Positions 20,429 to 32,264 of a stretch of 64,000 nucleotides of DNA are shown here, piece after piece. This stretch comes from Helianthus annuus (Eukaryota > Streptophyta > Magnoliopsida > Asterales > Asteraceae). How positions within the stretch are numbered: position 1 is the stretch's first letter; every line of letters begins with the position of its first letter. The notes beneath the pieces were generated by a model. That model was not told where the DNA came from. It did not search any database and saw nothing but the letters and a program-made list of their open reading frames with translations. The DNA lies in assembly GCF_002127325.2 (NCBI RefSeq), contig NC_035438.2:89280385-89344384 (forward strand). Reading direction: 5' to 3'. The translations under genes were made by a program, and so were the position numbers.

Positions 20429-22195
20429 AATCCTAACTTGCCGGAACTCCCAGGTTGGTAATTGGGGAGTAGGAATCGGCATCTTTCTTGAGAAATTCAC
20501 TTTGGTGATATTTCGACTTTCAAAAGATAAATTAAGGACATTAAGTTGTACTTGATTCATCTTTCCTACAAGTGGTAATTTGAAAAACAAGGTGATGAAA
20601 CCCCGAGTTTATGAATGACACACAAAACTAATTTTCCGGAAAAACCATTTTGATAAAACAAGCTTAAGTGTTTTGAAATCATAATGGGAAAATAGTTTGT
20701 TGTTAGGGGGGGTTCTGATTGTTTAAGCCAAGTGGATGCAGAATTGAAACAATTCGATATCATGTTGTCAGGTTCTTGTACAGTTTGTTTTCAAATTTTC
20801 CCAGAAAATCAAAATTGAAACATATTTTGATTTTAGGGGGAGAAAAAATTTTAAAAACTTAGAAAATTTGAAAATGTCAAAAACATTGAAAAATCAAAAA
20901 TGACTTTTTGTTGCATAAAAGAGGAAATGATAGTACATCAGTGGTCTATCACAACACGCTAAAGATATGTAATGTTTAAAAGTGATAAACGATCTTACTA
21001 CGGATGTGTCGGTAGATTTTTGCACACTTAGTAAATTGAAATGAGATATAAACCTAAATTCAAACTTGCTTAATTCGTGGGTAACTATTCTTGGATATAT
21101 GGGTAACCCCTGAAATCTTGTTTGAAAGATCCCTCTTTCTGAGATACTAGGTCTTTATACTCAGTGATATCTGGGGTATTATTCCGGGACTTCTGCTGTA
21201 TGGAAATACTGACCTAGTCTCCGAATAATACTTTCTGCAAAATGCTTTGAAATATAAGCGCAGCCCTCAGCATGTTGATAAAACAATAAAATTGATAGTC
21301 ACTGCTGTTGTAACAAAAGATCCTCTAAAGGGGACCCACCGAAAGTCGAAGCCGTCATCTCTCTGCGTATACGGAAGTATCGACCTGAGCTCTCACGGCC
21401 CTCGCAATTTACCCCTTAACAGATATCATCTGTGGTATACTCACCTGTAAGACTGAACATTGGGATGTGGATACGGGAGTATATTCAAGTGGAGTGATAC
21501 ACATTTAAGTTCAAGCTTCTAAAACATTAATATCGTATCTCGAATCAATTAAAATTTGTGTGAAAATTTAAAGTGGACCAATATACTGACAATCTAGGTA
21601 AATTGTTTAAAACTTGAAATGTTTAAAAGCTTAACGGTGTTGGTGATATGTCTCAAAAACTGATATGATCCTCTTGCACAAACTCACAAAAATATGTTTG
21701 TACATATTTCATTTCTGCATTTAATTTCTGTTATTGCAGTTATGTTTCTTATTTTGAAAAATCCAAAAAGATTTTCGACAACTGATGGTGAAAAGCTGAT
21801 ATTCAAAATCTCAAAGGCTAAACATGATGAACAGACAGGTTGGTTAAATGGTTTGAAATGTTTAAAATGATTCATTAAATTGAATCAGAATTTGGAATGT
21901 TTAAAATTTTGAAAAGTTTTAAATGTGAAGATTCTCAAATGTTTAGTTGATTCATTTAGTTGAATCACAATATTGTTTGTTATAATTGTGTGTTTGAGAT
22001 GTGTAGGTTTCTGATTTTGTTGCTACGGAAAGCCAGGCGTCGATCCTAAAGCACGGAAGCTTGACGAAAGGGGGAGCCTGAAGAAAAGAAGTCTGATCGA
22101 TAGGAAGAGCAACGGAAGCTTGAAGACAGATCCAGGGGGATTCTGTTCGAAAAAGAGAAAGACCAGACGCTACGAGATTGACTGCGGCAATATCC
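20429..22195 (+). other. E3 3' noncoding region, with blocks shared with E5
   Basis: About 1.8 kb between gag and PPT with no pol remnant. Blocks recognisable in E5 (reverse strand) include CGGAACTCCCAGGTTGG (20440s), CATCAGTGGTCTATCACAAC (about 20937), GATATATGGGTAACCCC (about 21093), TGATATCTGGGGTATTAT (about 21165), GAGCTCTCACGG (about 21388) and GGATACGGGAGTATATTC (about 21470). The reading frames here are closed in E3, so protein coding does not explain the similarity. Possible roles are RNA packaging, dimerisation or 3' end formation; none is shown. Confidence 0.75.
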
Positions 22196-22206
22196 AAGGG
22201 GGAGAT
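22196..22206 (+). other. E3 polypurine tract
   Basis: AAGGGGGAGAT directly before the 3' LTR; the expected second-strand primer. Confidence 0.85.
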
Positions 22207-22584
22207 TGTTAGTGCATTAATGTCTATCGCCTTCGTCAATCCGAGCCGTAGTGAGAAACCGAAGAAATCAAGCTTTTATTGTTATATTTCGATAGTAAAG
22301 GCAAGGTGGCAATTGTGTAAATAATGAGACTTCTCATTATAACCTTGGCCTATAAATAGAACCATTAGGGTTCTCATTTAAGACTTTTGGCTCCATTTGT
22401 GATTTTGGTGATTCAAGTCTAGAGAGAGAAAGCTCTCTACACGTGATTTTTGTATTGTACTTGTCATATCTTGCAATAAAATCACGGTTCTAGTACGTTA
22501 TTGTGTGTTCGGTCACGCACATTCACGGATTCCGCACGTCGAACATTCGTTACGCAATCGAACGGCATCAAAACCGGTCCTACA
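22207..22584 (+). repeat. E3 3' LTR (378 bp)
   Basis: Same edges and length as the 5' copy, about 8 substitutions. It is followed by GGATT, the same five bases that precede the 5' LTR. TATA box at 22351-22358. Confidence 0.95.
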
Positions 22585-23467
22585 GGATTTGTGGGGCGTG
22601 AAGAATGAGAGCCTCCTGTGGGTTCCAAACATGTCCCTGAATCGTTTGAAATCGAACTGTCCCGTCACCCGCTTCGTTGATGATTCCCACTGAGCAGCAT
22701 ATGACAAGATCCACCTTGCCCGACCATGGGCCTTTTCGAAAGGATCTTGGCATCTTTTGTACAAAGTTCTTGTAAAGGCGGTAGATCCATCCTTCAAAGA
22801 AGATAGGGGTCGGGGGAGTGGCCAGTTTATTCAGATGCATGTTTCGGAGGAGCAGGTGTGGGATATCAAGAGGCACACGGTTGTGGATTATAAGACCGTC
22901 AGATCCCTTAGGGTGACAACACCGGTACTGTCACGCCTTTGGTTGAGGGAGTTGCTAAGGACCCTATGAATGTAGCGGTATAGAGGGTCATGCAACTGGG
23001 TGCTTTTGGTTTGGCTTGGATCGTAATGTTCCTCCCCGATTTAAGTCCATGCCGTTTGACGTAGGTTTTGCGGGATTTCACAGAGAACTCCCGTGTTTTC
23101 TTCGTTTCCGGTATCTTCTTCAGCAAACAACCCAACAATCGCCCCTAAATTGTGCAATGGAGATGGAAAGTACATTTCCAGCACAACGAAATTCAACCCC
23201 CTCCTCATCAAACCGCTCTGCTTTAGCTTTGAATGCAAAAGTGCTATAGAACTCCATGTTGTATTCGTGGACTGAATGGAGTCTAGTGCAGAGGGCCGTC
23301 CTGAGTGGACCCATGACTAGGTTGTTGAAGCGGTCAATTTGCCCCACGGCTTCCAGGGTGTCTAGGCATACTTGTCTTGGATTTTCCTCGGGCCTTGTTT
23401 GAAGAACTTCAAATCGGGCTTGATAAGTCCATTCGTTCTGGTTGAAGCGTGTGAATTTCTTGGCCAT
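22585..23467 (-). pseudogene. gag: E2 gag, N-terminal part (Athila ORF1-like)
   Basis: Starts MAKKFTRFNQNEWTYQARFE at 23467. In the first frame it has LRTALCTRLHSVHEYNMEFY and CAGNVLSISIAQF, a pattern I know from Athila-type ORF1 (NMEFYSTF, then a strand with L-I-QFG..GL). The frame then changes near 23130 and again near 22910, into text containing KAPSCMTLYTATFIGSLATP, and then LDIPHLLLRNMHLNKLATPP. It is cut at 22585 by E3 and resumes at 4959. Gag would form particles; this copy is broken. Athila assignment is moderate: no pol is present here to confirm it. Confidence 0.65.
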
Positions 23468-24019
23468 CTGAAAGAAAACACAAAACAATTAGCACGAAAC
23501 AGTAAATTTTCGAAGAAAATTGAAAACAGCAAGCTGAACACGGCCCCGTGGCCACTGGCCACGCCCCGTGTTCGGCTGAAATTTGCTGGCCACGCCCGCA
23601 TGCTCAGTCGTCTGTTTCCCAAAAATCCCATTTTTCGACCTGGTTTCGAAAACTTGAAAATTTTTGGTGCGGTTTTCCTCGAAAATGAAACCCAAGTGCC
23701 GTTTTTCCAAAAACAAACCGTTTACCCCTTCAATTTCATCTCTTTCGGTTCAAAAATAAGGGTTTGAGGTTTTTGTTTGAAATCAGGCAAATCTACAAAC
23801 AATTCAAGTTGATTTACTTCCTATATCATGCAACTATACTACTACTAACAGATCTAAGCAAAAATTTGAGGTTTGATTCGGTTCAAGTTGAAGAACCCTA
23901 GATTTTCCCCAAATTTTTGATGTTAAACTACATGCAAATGATTAATCTAACTAACTATGATGATAGAATCATACCTTGACGTTGTTGAACGGTGGAAGAA
24001 CGTGAAAATCTGCAGAAAT
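23468..24019 (-). mobile_element. E2 right piece: 5' leader of the Athila-like element
   Basis: Upstream of the E2 gag start, noncoding. A GC-rich block at 23539-23600 repeats the CACGGCCCCGTGG / CCACGCCCCGTG arms also seen at 4186-4376. Beyond about 23760 the sequence is AT-rich with no feature. It ends at the E5 LTR. The last bases, GAAAT (24015-24019), could be the E5 target duplication, but the partner is missing. Confidence 0.55.
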
Positions 24020-24462
24020 TGAAGGATCGATTTCTGACCCGAACGAGTCGATCAGAAGAGTTTTTGCTAGATACGAAAGGCGGAAACAGTCGTATCAAGT
24101 TCAATTCAGCTAGATATACACTTTAAACTGTCTTTTGATTGATTTGACAACATTTTACAGCGAGTTGACACTTCGGCAGTAGTTCGGTACTCAAGCCGGA
24201 AAGTTACAAATGAAATCAAGGCATCACTATTTATAGGCTGTGTAATTTCGTTTGGAATTACTCACACGAAATCACATTCAAGCGAAATTAGTAATTCCAT
24301 GCGAAATTACCATGTAATTTCGTGTGGAATTACTAATTGTAATTTCGTGCGAAATTACCTCCCAACCTATTTTTGACATATTTCTCGAACTACGTGCCCT
24401 GATCTATCTAAACGAATACAAGAGTCGATACAGGACGAAGTCGACAGACGGATGCACCAACA
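24020..24462 (-). repeat. E5 3' LTR (443 bp)
   Basis: Plus-strand start TGAAGGATCGATTTC, end TGCACCAACA; edges are placed by comparison with the E1 LTR and by the PPT. A TATA-like box (complement of TATTTATA) is at 24228-24235. The partner LTR is absent, so age cannot be estimated. Confidence 0.8.
24242..24358 (-). repeat. E5 LTR palindrome cluster (GTAATTTC / GAAATTAC)
   Basis: Four hairpin-like units lie within 120 bp. 24242-24261 and 24314-24333 pair GTAATTTC with GGAATTAC; 24291-24310 pairs GTAATT with AATTAC; 24339-24358 pairs GTAATTTCG with CGAAATTAC perfectly around two bases. It corresponds in place to the palindromes of the E1 LTR, but with longer stems. Confidence 0.85.
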
Positions 24463-24474
24463 GACTCCCCCTCG
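24463..24474 (-). other. E5 polypurine tract
   Basis: In element sense GAGGGGGAGTC adjoins the LTR start TGTTGG. Expected position and composition. Confidence 0.8.
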
Positions 24475-26610
24475 GATGTTGACGAAGTCTTCGGTGTCGA
24501 GTCTTCAATCTTCAGCCTCTATCAGTCTTCTCGAACTCTTTCGAAATATCTATCAATGTAAAGCATCCTCAAACTCTCTCGTTTCTTCATCTCCAGGATC
24601 TCCACCTGGCTCTTTTCTCACTCTAATTCTCTTGATCAGATCTCTTGATTACTTAAGTTCATCAGCATCAGCAGCTTGCGTGAACACATCTTCCAGGATA
24701 AGAATCTGGCTCTATCCATCTACAGACTCCTCCTATCAATATGTTGGGATCAGAATCATGACCTAGCACACACTCTGCTTTAGGAATCGAAACCTGGCTC
24801 TCTCTAATCACAAACTCCTCAGGAATCGAAAACCTAGCTTACCTGCACATCCTCTACCTCACAATAAATTTCACAAAATTTAAATTTGACAAATTTATGT
24901 TCTCTGCTTACCACTTGTAAAAGATGAATTTAACAAATGAATAAAAACCACTTGCAGGTATTAATCAATAGCTGATTTTACAATGTTAATTTCTGATGAA
25001 CCACTTGTAAAAATAGAATGATTTAACATTTAAACACTTCTGATCACTACTTGTAGAAAAACATACACATTGTAGGCAAAACATTCAAAAACTTTTCTCA
25101 TTACACATAAACTCCCCCTTACGATATGTTCATCATGTCTAGCACTTGGAATTTTGAAAATCAGTTCTTCACATCAGTTGTCGAAAATCTTTTTGAATTT
25201 TTCAAAATTTTATGCTAAAACACACTTAAAATCTTTTTGGATTTTTGTTTTTTTTCTAAAACGCAATGCAATAAGGAAATATTTATAAACAATATTTTTG
25301 TGAGTTTGTGTAATAGGATCATATCAGTTTATGAGACAAATCACTAACACCATTAAGCTTTAAACATTTTAAGTTCTAAACAATGCACCTAGATTGTCAG
25401 TATACTTATCCACTTAAATTTTTCACACAAAGTTCAACTGTTTCGAGATACGAAATTAATGTTTTAAGCACTTAAACTTATTCGCGTGTCCCACCTCAGA
25501 ATATACTCCCGTATCCAGACTTCTATATTCAGTCTTACAGGTGAATGTACACTAATGATATCTGTAAACGGGTAATGCGAGACCGTGAGAGCTCAGGCTA
25601 GAACTTCTGTTCGTACAAAGAGATGACGGCTCGTCTTTAGGTGTGTCCCGTTTGGGGATCTTTTCTTCAACAGCACATGATTAGCATTTTTCAATGTTTC
25701 ATCATTTTTTGTACTGAGGGTTGGCTTTAAAGATTAAAGCATATGCAAAGCATTATACGAGGACTAGGCAATTGCTCCCATAAAAACAGAAATCCTGGTA
25801 TAATACCCCAGATATCACCACGCACAAAGACCTAGTATGTCAGAAATAGAGAATCTTTCAAACAAGATTTCGGGGGTTACCCATATATCCGAGAGATGTT
25901 CCCCACGATATAAGTAAGTTTGATTTTTAGGTTTATATCCCGAAAACAATCTACTGAATGTGTAAAAACCTACTGGCATATCCTCAGTGAGACCGTTTAT
26001 CACATTTGTGACTTTACAATTCTTTAGCGTGTTGTGATAGTCCACTGATGTACTATCATTTCCTCTTTTTCATAACAAAACTCCTTTTCAATTTTATCAT
26101 CTTTGTGAATTTTTCAAATTTTCAAATGTTTTTGATTTTCTGAAATTTATTACTCCCCCTAAAATTCAAAAACATTTTAAAGAAAATTTTTGAAAATAAA
26201 CTGTACAAGTAAATTGACAACTGTTGTGAACTGCTTCAATTCTCCATTCACTTGGCTTAAACAATCAGAACTCCCCCTTACAACAAACTATTTTCCCATT
26301 ATGATTTCAAAACACTTAAGTTTGTTTTAATCAAAATGGTTTTTCCAGAAAATAAGTTTTGTTGATTTTACCACTTGTAAGTTGGGGATTACTTCATCAC
26401 TTTGTTCAATCATCCATACTACTTGAAAAATTTAACAGTTTTAAGTTTTACCAACAAATACCACTTATAGAAAATCAAGTACAACTTAATGTCCCTGATT
26501 AACCACTTGAAGATCGAAATATCACAGTTATCAACCTGTGAATTTCTCAAGAAAGATGCCGATTCCTACTCCCCAATTACCAACCTGGGAGTTCTGGCAA
26601 GTCAGGTTTT
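24475..26610 (-). other. E5 3' noncoding region, with blocks shared with E3
   Basis: No pol remnant. Bases 25500-26060 and about 26545-26600, read on the minus strand, follow the same order of blocks as E3 20440-21480, at clearly above-chance similarity by eye. One stretch (26045-25815) happens to be open for 76 codons (MDYHNTLKNCKV...), but the E3 counterpart is full of stops, so I treat it as noncoding. About 24475-24880 has repeated TCTTC / CTCTC-rich words and nothing else. Confidence 0.7.
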
Positions 26611-28775
26611 TTAGTTAAAGAGATTCTCCCAAGCCTGACAGCCCTTAGGAGATTCCGAGTTACCAACACTCGGTTTCTTTCCTTTCATCTTCTTTTCATA
26701 ATATTCCTTCACCCCGTTGACTTTCCCATCAATCATTTTACCAAAAATATGTTTCACTTTGGGGTTAAAGGCTTTTTCAACATCAAATTATTTCTTTTCA
26801 GAAAAGAATTGATTTGAAATCTAAACTTTACCAACTTTTTGTTTAAAATTTTCAGCCCTCAATGGTGGAAAATTTGCATCATCCATTGGAGGTACTGATT
26901 TTTCACTTATTGATTCAACCTGTGGCTCTTCTGACTTTGTGGAATCAGATTCATCGCCAGAAGATAGCTCCTCTGATTTTTACGAATCAGAATCATCGCT
27001 AGAACTATCATCAGATCTCTTAACAACCCATTTTTGGTTGTCAAGGTTTGCTTTTCTTTTGTAAAACCTTTTTGAACATTCACCAACCTAAAAAATTGAA
27101 TTTTTGAGAACTATAAATGTTTCTGTTGGTGGTTCATTTTCAACTATCTTTTCTTTCACTTTGAGAGACACTCCTTGTTTTGATTGTATTGCCTTAGGAC
27201 AATTCTTGGCAATATGTCCAACTGTTTTGCATTGAAAACAAGTTCTTGTCTCTTTCTGTTGGACAGCTTCATTCTTCATTTCATCTTGCTTTTTCGCAAG
27301 GAATTCTCTGTTTGTTTGCTTCCAGGATGAACTCTTCTCCTCTTCTTTCGAGCTTGCTCATGAAACAAATACTGTGTTTGTTTTAAAATTTTCTCATTTT
27401 TATAATTTTCTGGTGGATTAAATCCAAGACCATTCTTTTTGAAATTACCGTCATGGTTTGGTTTCTTTTGAAAACCTGAACCAGAACTGTAACCCTTTTT
27501 CTTGTTTTCTCTTTGTTGAACTCTTGAGGTGTATTTTTTAGGTTTTTTAGAAAGATTTATATCTTTTATTTCAGAAATATTAATTTCTGTTAGTTTGAAA
27601 ACCTTTTTGATCATTTCAGTTTTGACACCTCTTATTGGAAATTCTTCATCAGAATATAATTTGTCAGAATCATTCAAAGTATATGCCATTTTGAATATTT
27701 CATCATTCAAATTAGATTTTGATAACAAGAATTCTTTATTGTATACTCTTTTTCCCTGTTTGACTTTTGAATTTGACATGTCGGATTCAGACTTTGACTC
27801 TGATTTTGACTCAGACTTTGACTCCTCGGTTTCATCTTTATCCAACACCTGATCAACCACTTTCTTTATTAACTCGGACTCATGATCAGTGGTCAGATGA
27901 TGTAAACGTGACATCAATGTTTTCGGGCAAGTTATCTGAAGGCTCAGACTCCCATTGTAAATTGGTTGCCTTTTCGACTCTTTCTGAATTTGGATTTTGT
28001 GGCGAATATCCATTTTCAAGCGGGGGTGGACACTTGTTGTAACTGACCCTCTGTTTCTTACCAGAATTCTTCTTTTCAGTCTTTTCTTTCGTGTCAATCT
28101 TCTCTTCATATGATTCCTCTTCAAAAGCCTTCATGCCTTCAACTGTTGGATAAATCCTGTCAATAACATAAGAAGTACATGAGTAACTTTTTAACAACCT
28201 ATTAACTCTTTTTGTTTCAATTCTTTGTGTTTCCAGTTTTTGTTCCAGAATAGCACAGTTTTCAATATAATTGTTGACGACTTTCTGCTTTGTCATAAAA
28301 GCTCCCTGAAGTGTTTTCATAGTTGTTGCTTGTTCACGGCTTGTTTGATTGTACTGATTTATTGCTTTGTTTAGAACATCATACGACTCTTTCAATCTGT
28401 TCATGTCATGAATCAAAGTACTATTTTGCTTTTTCATAGCTTCACAATTCTCACATTTCACCGGAATCTTTTGTGCATCAACTTCTTCATCAAATTTGAA
28501 AGCTGGAACTTCTATTATCTTTCTCTTGATCACCGAAACTTCTTCATCATCACTGCTGACTGGTTTTTTAGCTTTTTTCTTTTTCTTTTTCTTTTTAGCT
28601 TTTTCAACCTCACTGTCACTCTCCTCCATCATTCTTAAATGCTCTTCCATTCTTCTTGCATAATAATCATCATCATTATCACTATCTTCAGCAACTCTAG
28701 CAACAAAAGCTTTGGCTTGCAAAATCTCCTTTTCTGGACAATAAGTATCCCAACTAAAGTTCTCCCAACTAAAAC
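26611..28775 (-). pseudogene. gag: E5 gag, C-terminal two thirds, frameshifted
   Basis: Enters from the E6 junction with FSWENFSWDTY, then ARRMEEHLRMMEESDSEVEK, a lysine run, a coiled-coil region, and a Ser-Glu-Lys repeat (SESKSESKSESD). Frame changes lie near 27890 and near 27285. The zinc knuckle CFQCKTVGHIAKNC is at about 27250-27205. The tail parallels E3 (VPPMDDANFPPLR, then CQAWENLFN and a stop at 26611-26613). A further stop lies in the tail near 26820. Only one knuckle is visible, against two in E3. Nonfunctional. Confidence 0.82.
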
Positions 28776-31035
28776 TGTCACACCCCCAAAATCCACTCGC
28801 GGAGTATCACCGCTTGGAGGCGTGACTGACCAGGATTTTAGCCACTAATCACATTAAACTCATGGGTATATTTAAATAAAACTTTCATTTATTAATAATA
28901 AGTGTTACAACGTTACAGCATTTCACAGTTTACAGCGGAAGCATATTTCATTCGTTTAATAGTTTATAGACCACGTGTGAAAGTCCTTAGTCTTGTGGTT
29001 CCATGTAACTCGACCCATGACCACTCCAGCCTCCTAGATAGCAAGTTCCAGTCAATATGCACCTAAAGACCTGCAAGGCATGTAACAACGAATCAACAAC
29101 AAAGTTGAGCGAGTTCACGGTTGGGTGTTCGTTTTAAGTTGTTTGCGAAAACACAGTTTGTCTTTAGTTGGCTTATTTACCGTGGGGGTTACCCCATAGT
29201 TGAGAGTATGTTTAACCAGTTTCTTCTTTTCCAAATTATAACCCGTACCTTGATTTCCCAAACCATATCCGTTATCAGTGGGGGCTACCCCATGTTATAA
29301 ACCACTAGACTAGATGCATATATTGGTGTCCTTCCCAAACCGAGGATAGAGGTATGTACATGAGTACATAGGTTTATCACAGGCGTCCTTCCCAATCCGA
29401 GGACGGTGTACGTAAAAGAACACGTAGGTTTAGCGCTGGTGCCCTTCCCAAACCGAGGATAGTGGTATGTATAAGATCACGTAGGTATAGCGCAGGTTCC
29501 CTTCCCAAACCGAGGACAGTGGTACATAGCGAGTACGTAGGTTTAGCACTGGCGTCCTTCCTAATCCGAGGACAGAGGTAAGTAGTCAAGGTGTGGCGAA
29601 AGTACAAGTTTCGTCTTAGCTATTTAATCCCATTCCCAATCCACCGGGAATCCCATGCCTTAGAAGTATGAACTCACCTCGGTTTACTCGGTAAGATTAA
29701 CTACTCGATTCCAATTAATCAGGCAAGCCTATGGTATGCACGTATACACAATTAGTTTACATTCACGTAGTTCACGTATAAATACAATCATAATGGGTAT
29801 TACATCAATGATCACCAAAAGCACTTAGCAGTTAATCAACTCATTCATATTTAAGGTGACATCATCAACAGTAAATGACAACACCAGTTGCTAACATTCA
29901 TGCAGTATACGTAAACATATGAATCCACAGTTCATGATAAGCTTCACGGCGAAACCCTTAAGTTTCATCGATAGGGACCACGACGAAATGTCACGACGAA
30001 ACTCCAAGGTTTCGTCGGGTTATGGGAGTTTCGTCGAGGTAAGGGTTTCGTCTCAAACAGTTACGTGTCATTAAACCCTAATTACAAACCATCAGTTAAT
30101 CATCAATCATTTACCCTAGCCACGAGTTAGATCATTGACACATACACATTGTGTATCATCTTTTCGTTCAATCATACATGATATATCGCATCAAACAGCA
30201 CATGAGCAGTGGTCTTAAGTGAATTCAATCACAACAATTCGATCTAGTCTTAACAGGTTAACAACAGAAAGGCATCCTAACTATTAACAAGTTCATCATC
30301 TCATATTAGCCTATCAGATCATCAACATCATGTTACAATGCATCGGCAAACATATGAAAACGACCATCCATCCAAATCAGTTTACGAGACCATTCTTTAT
30401 CTATAAACATGTATTTCATAACTCACAGAACTTCATCAATCAGATCTATGTATATGCATACAAACATGTAGTGATTCTACTAACTAATCAAACATAATCA
30501 AACAACAATGCGAACTAACCGAGATATGGTTGCCGTGAGATATGAGGAATAGGTTTGGCAAGATTACAGCTCTGGTCTGAGAAGATAGGTTGCTGTCGCA
30601 CAGGGAAATAGAGAGAGACTCTAGGGTTTGATAACTGATCACCTCCCCGTTCTTACGTAACTTCCCTTGCTATATATGTGAGTTTTAAAATGTTGGGCCC
30701 TTACTGGGCTTAGGGGTAAGATGGGCCGGCGAAACCCTGAGTTTCGTCGTGATGAGTGTGTGGTGAAAACCCCTAAGCTTTCGTGGAGGTAACTTATGAC
30801 GAAACCCTAATGTTTCGTCGTTTGTGGTTTCATTTGTAAACAATTAAGTTTATTAAACTTATTCACTCATAGGCACATAACAATTTAGTAAACAGTTAAC
30901 CCTAATCCTTCAAGTAGTAACACATCACATACACAATACCATAAATTATCAATCAATACAAGGTGCACATAATGCCACATAAAAAAATACAAGTACGTAG
31001 TTGCGAGGAAGGCCTTGAAAACTCGGGTTGTCACA
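28776..31035 (-). repeat. E6 3' LTR (2,260 bp)
   Basis: Plus-strand start TGTCACACCCCC, end GGGTTGTCACA. In element sense the end block (CAAGCGGTGATACTCCGCGA and the G-rich tail) is shared with E8 and E9. It contains a tandem stem-loop array (29325-29585) and GACGAAAC hairpins (29995-30016, 30798-30819). Confidence 0.92.
29325..29585 (-). repeat. E6 LTR tandem array, about 60-bp units with two stem-loops each
   Basis: Five units read GTCCTTCCCAAACCGAGGAC-like (arms GTCCT and AGGAC), then a second arm pair such as TATGTAC / GTACATA or TACGT / ACGTA, then AGGTTTA. The arms vary between units. The 5' LTR holds the same array at 53986-54242, with one unit shortened near 54088. Translated by chance it gives a repeated VLGLGR peptide, which I reject as a gene. 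Confidence 0.85.
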
Positions 31036-31441
31036 TCATCCCCAACTTGAAAGAAATTTCATCCCGAAATTTAGCACGTAGTTACTGAGGAAGCTAGTTA
31101 GGTTTGCGTTGTTTCCTGGTTTTCTTGGGGTGTCATATCACCACCCCCCCCTGTTGGTTTGGAATTTCATCCCGAAATTCAGCAGTAGCTTCAGCCTCAG
31201 AAGTGGTTGTACTGTTCTTGAACAACTAGGGATACTTGAGTTTCATTTGGTCTTCTCGTTCCCAGGTGAACTCTGGGCCACGACAGGAGTTCCAACAAAC
31301 TCGAACAAGAGGTATTCTGGTGCACTTGAGAACCTTAACGTCTCGGTCTGTGATATCAACTGGTTCCTCGACGAATCGCAACTGATTGTCGATAGTGAGC
31401 TCCTTCAAAGGAACTATGAGGGTCTTATTTAACAGACACTT
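31036..31441 (-). pseudogene. pol: E6 integrase C-terminus with chromodomain, and pre-LTR region
   Basis: From 31441 down: LKELTIDNQLRFVEEPVDIT, then RDVKVLKCTRIPLVRVCWNS and [16 protein letters not shown], the chromodomain of Tekay-type integrase that targets chromatin. Next come two inverted repeats AATTTC-GGGATG-AAATT (31163-31179 and 31055-31071) and a PPT-like CAAGTTGGGGATGA before the LTR. The rest of the integrase is at 39130-39941 on the far side of E7. Confidence 0.85.
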
Positions 31442-31912
31442 TGTTAGGCCCTAAAGTGTGAGACTGACGCATCAAATTAATACAACGGGCTATTGTTACG
31501 AACTGGGATTTATCGGGTTAGTTTATATTAGGTTGTGGACCTTTATAGGTCACTTGGGCCAAGATTTAGGCCATGTGGGCCAAGCAGGCCCAAGGGGAGC
31601 CCATGTAGGGAAGTGGGCTTGAGTTAGTATATAAACAAGTTATTAACTTGTTTTAGGGTTGGAACCTTTGGAACCTTGGGAAACCTCCTAGTTACACAAT
31701 TCTAGTGAATCAGAGAAGGGGAGGCGATTTGTAGTGGTGTACTCATACCAGACGTTTTTGCTTATTCAAGTAATAGAAACGTGTGTGAGTTAAAAGTTAT
31801 TTTGGTGTTTTTGTTTGTTTTCGTTTTGATTCTTGAATCACCTATTGATTGGATTCCGCACAATCAATAGGTTGTTTGATATCATTGAAAGATCCGTTTT
31901 ACGGGACTTACA
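31442..31912 (+). repeat. E7 5' LTR (471 bp)
   Basis: TGTTAGGCCCTAAAG to GGGACTTACA. TATA-like TATATAAA at 31628-31635. Nearly the same as 38654-39124. Confidence 0.93.
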
Positions 31913-31914
31913 AG

Positions 31915-31927
31915 TGGTATCAAAGCC
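31915..31927 (+). other. E7 primer-binding site (one-base variant)
   Basis: TGGTATCAAAGCC, two bases after the LTR; one base off the usual TGGTATCAGAGCC. The same A is seen beside the middle LTR (35442-35452), so it is a family trait and not a random lesion. Confidence 0.8.
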
Positions 31928-32264
31928 TTTAGAACCTGTTCTAGGCTCATTTTGATATCAAATATTCAAGTTTTTCAAATAAATTTTTGAAAATCACCAA
32001 GAACATTCATCGTGTTCTTCGCATTCTTCACTGTGTTCATCCGGTTTTGTTTAGAAAATATCCATTTTTGGTTCTTTGATCTGTTTTGCAAACTGTTAAT
32101 AGTCAAACGAAATTTTTGAAATTATTTTTAAAAGATTCATAATAATCTTTCCAAAAGTCATCGTAATCCCAAAAATTTCGTGAATCTTGTTTGATTTTTA
32201 AAAGTTGTGTTTTAAAACAATTATTATAATTTTCAAATTTTTTAAATCCTACAAAGCAGCTACC

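Larger units (their letters stand above)
4960..22584 (+). mobile_element. E3: gag-only Copia-type LTR retrotransposon, interrupted by E4
   Basis: Two 378-bp LTRs (4960-5337 and 22207-22584) are flanked by the direct repeat GGATT (4955-4959 and 22585-22589), so the insertion is structurally complete. In order: LTR, PBS, repeat-rich leader, [E4 insertion 6201-17440], rest of leader, gag (18289-20428), about 1.8 kb of noncoding DNA, PPT, LTR. Without E4 the element is about 6.4 kb. There is no protease, integrase, RT or RNase H, so it must have moved with proteins from another element. The LTRs differ at about 8 positions of 378 by eye. It is inserted in the gag of E2. Confidence 0.92.
24020..28775 (-). 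mobile_element. E5: gag-only Copia-type element, 5' end lost at the E6 insertion
   Basis: On the minus strand: broken gag (28775-26611), about 2.1 kb of noncoding DNA, PPT and the 3' LTR (24462-24020). The gag N-terminus, leader, PBS and 5' LTR would lie beyond E6 but are not found there, because E6's far end is itself truncated. No protease, integrase or RT remnant is visible between gag and LTR. Gag tail and 3' region are homologous to E3, while the LTR resembles E1. Confidence 0.85.

Noticed and set aside
25815..26045. 76-codon open frame in the E5 3' region
   Set aside because: The homologous stretch of E3 (about 20937-21160) has many stops in every frame, so conservation is at the nucleotide level.
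29377..29607. Open frame with repeated VLGLGR-type peptide (also 53945-54163)
   Set aside because: Chance reading of the E6 LTR stem-loop array; the frame breaks where a unit is shortened.
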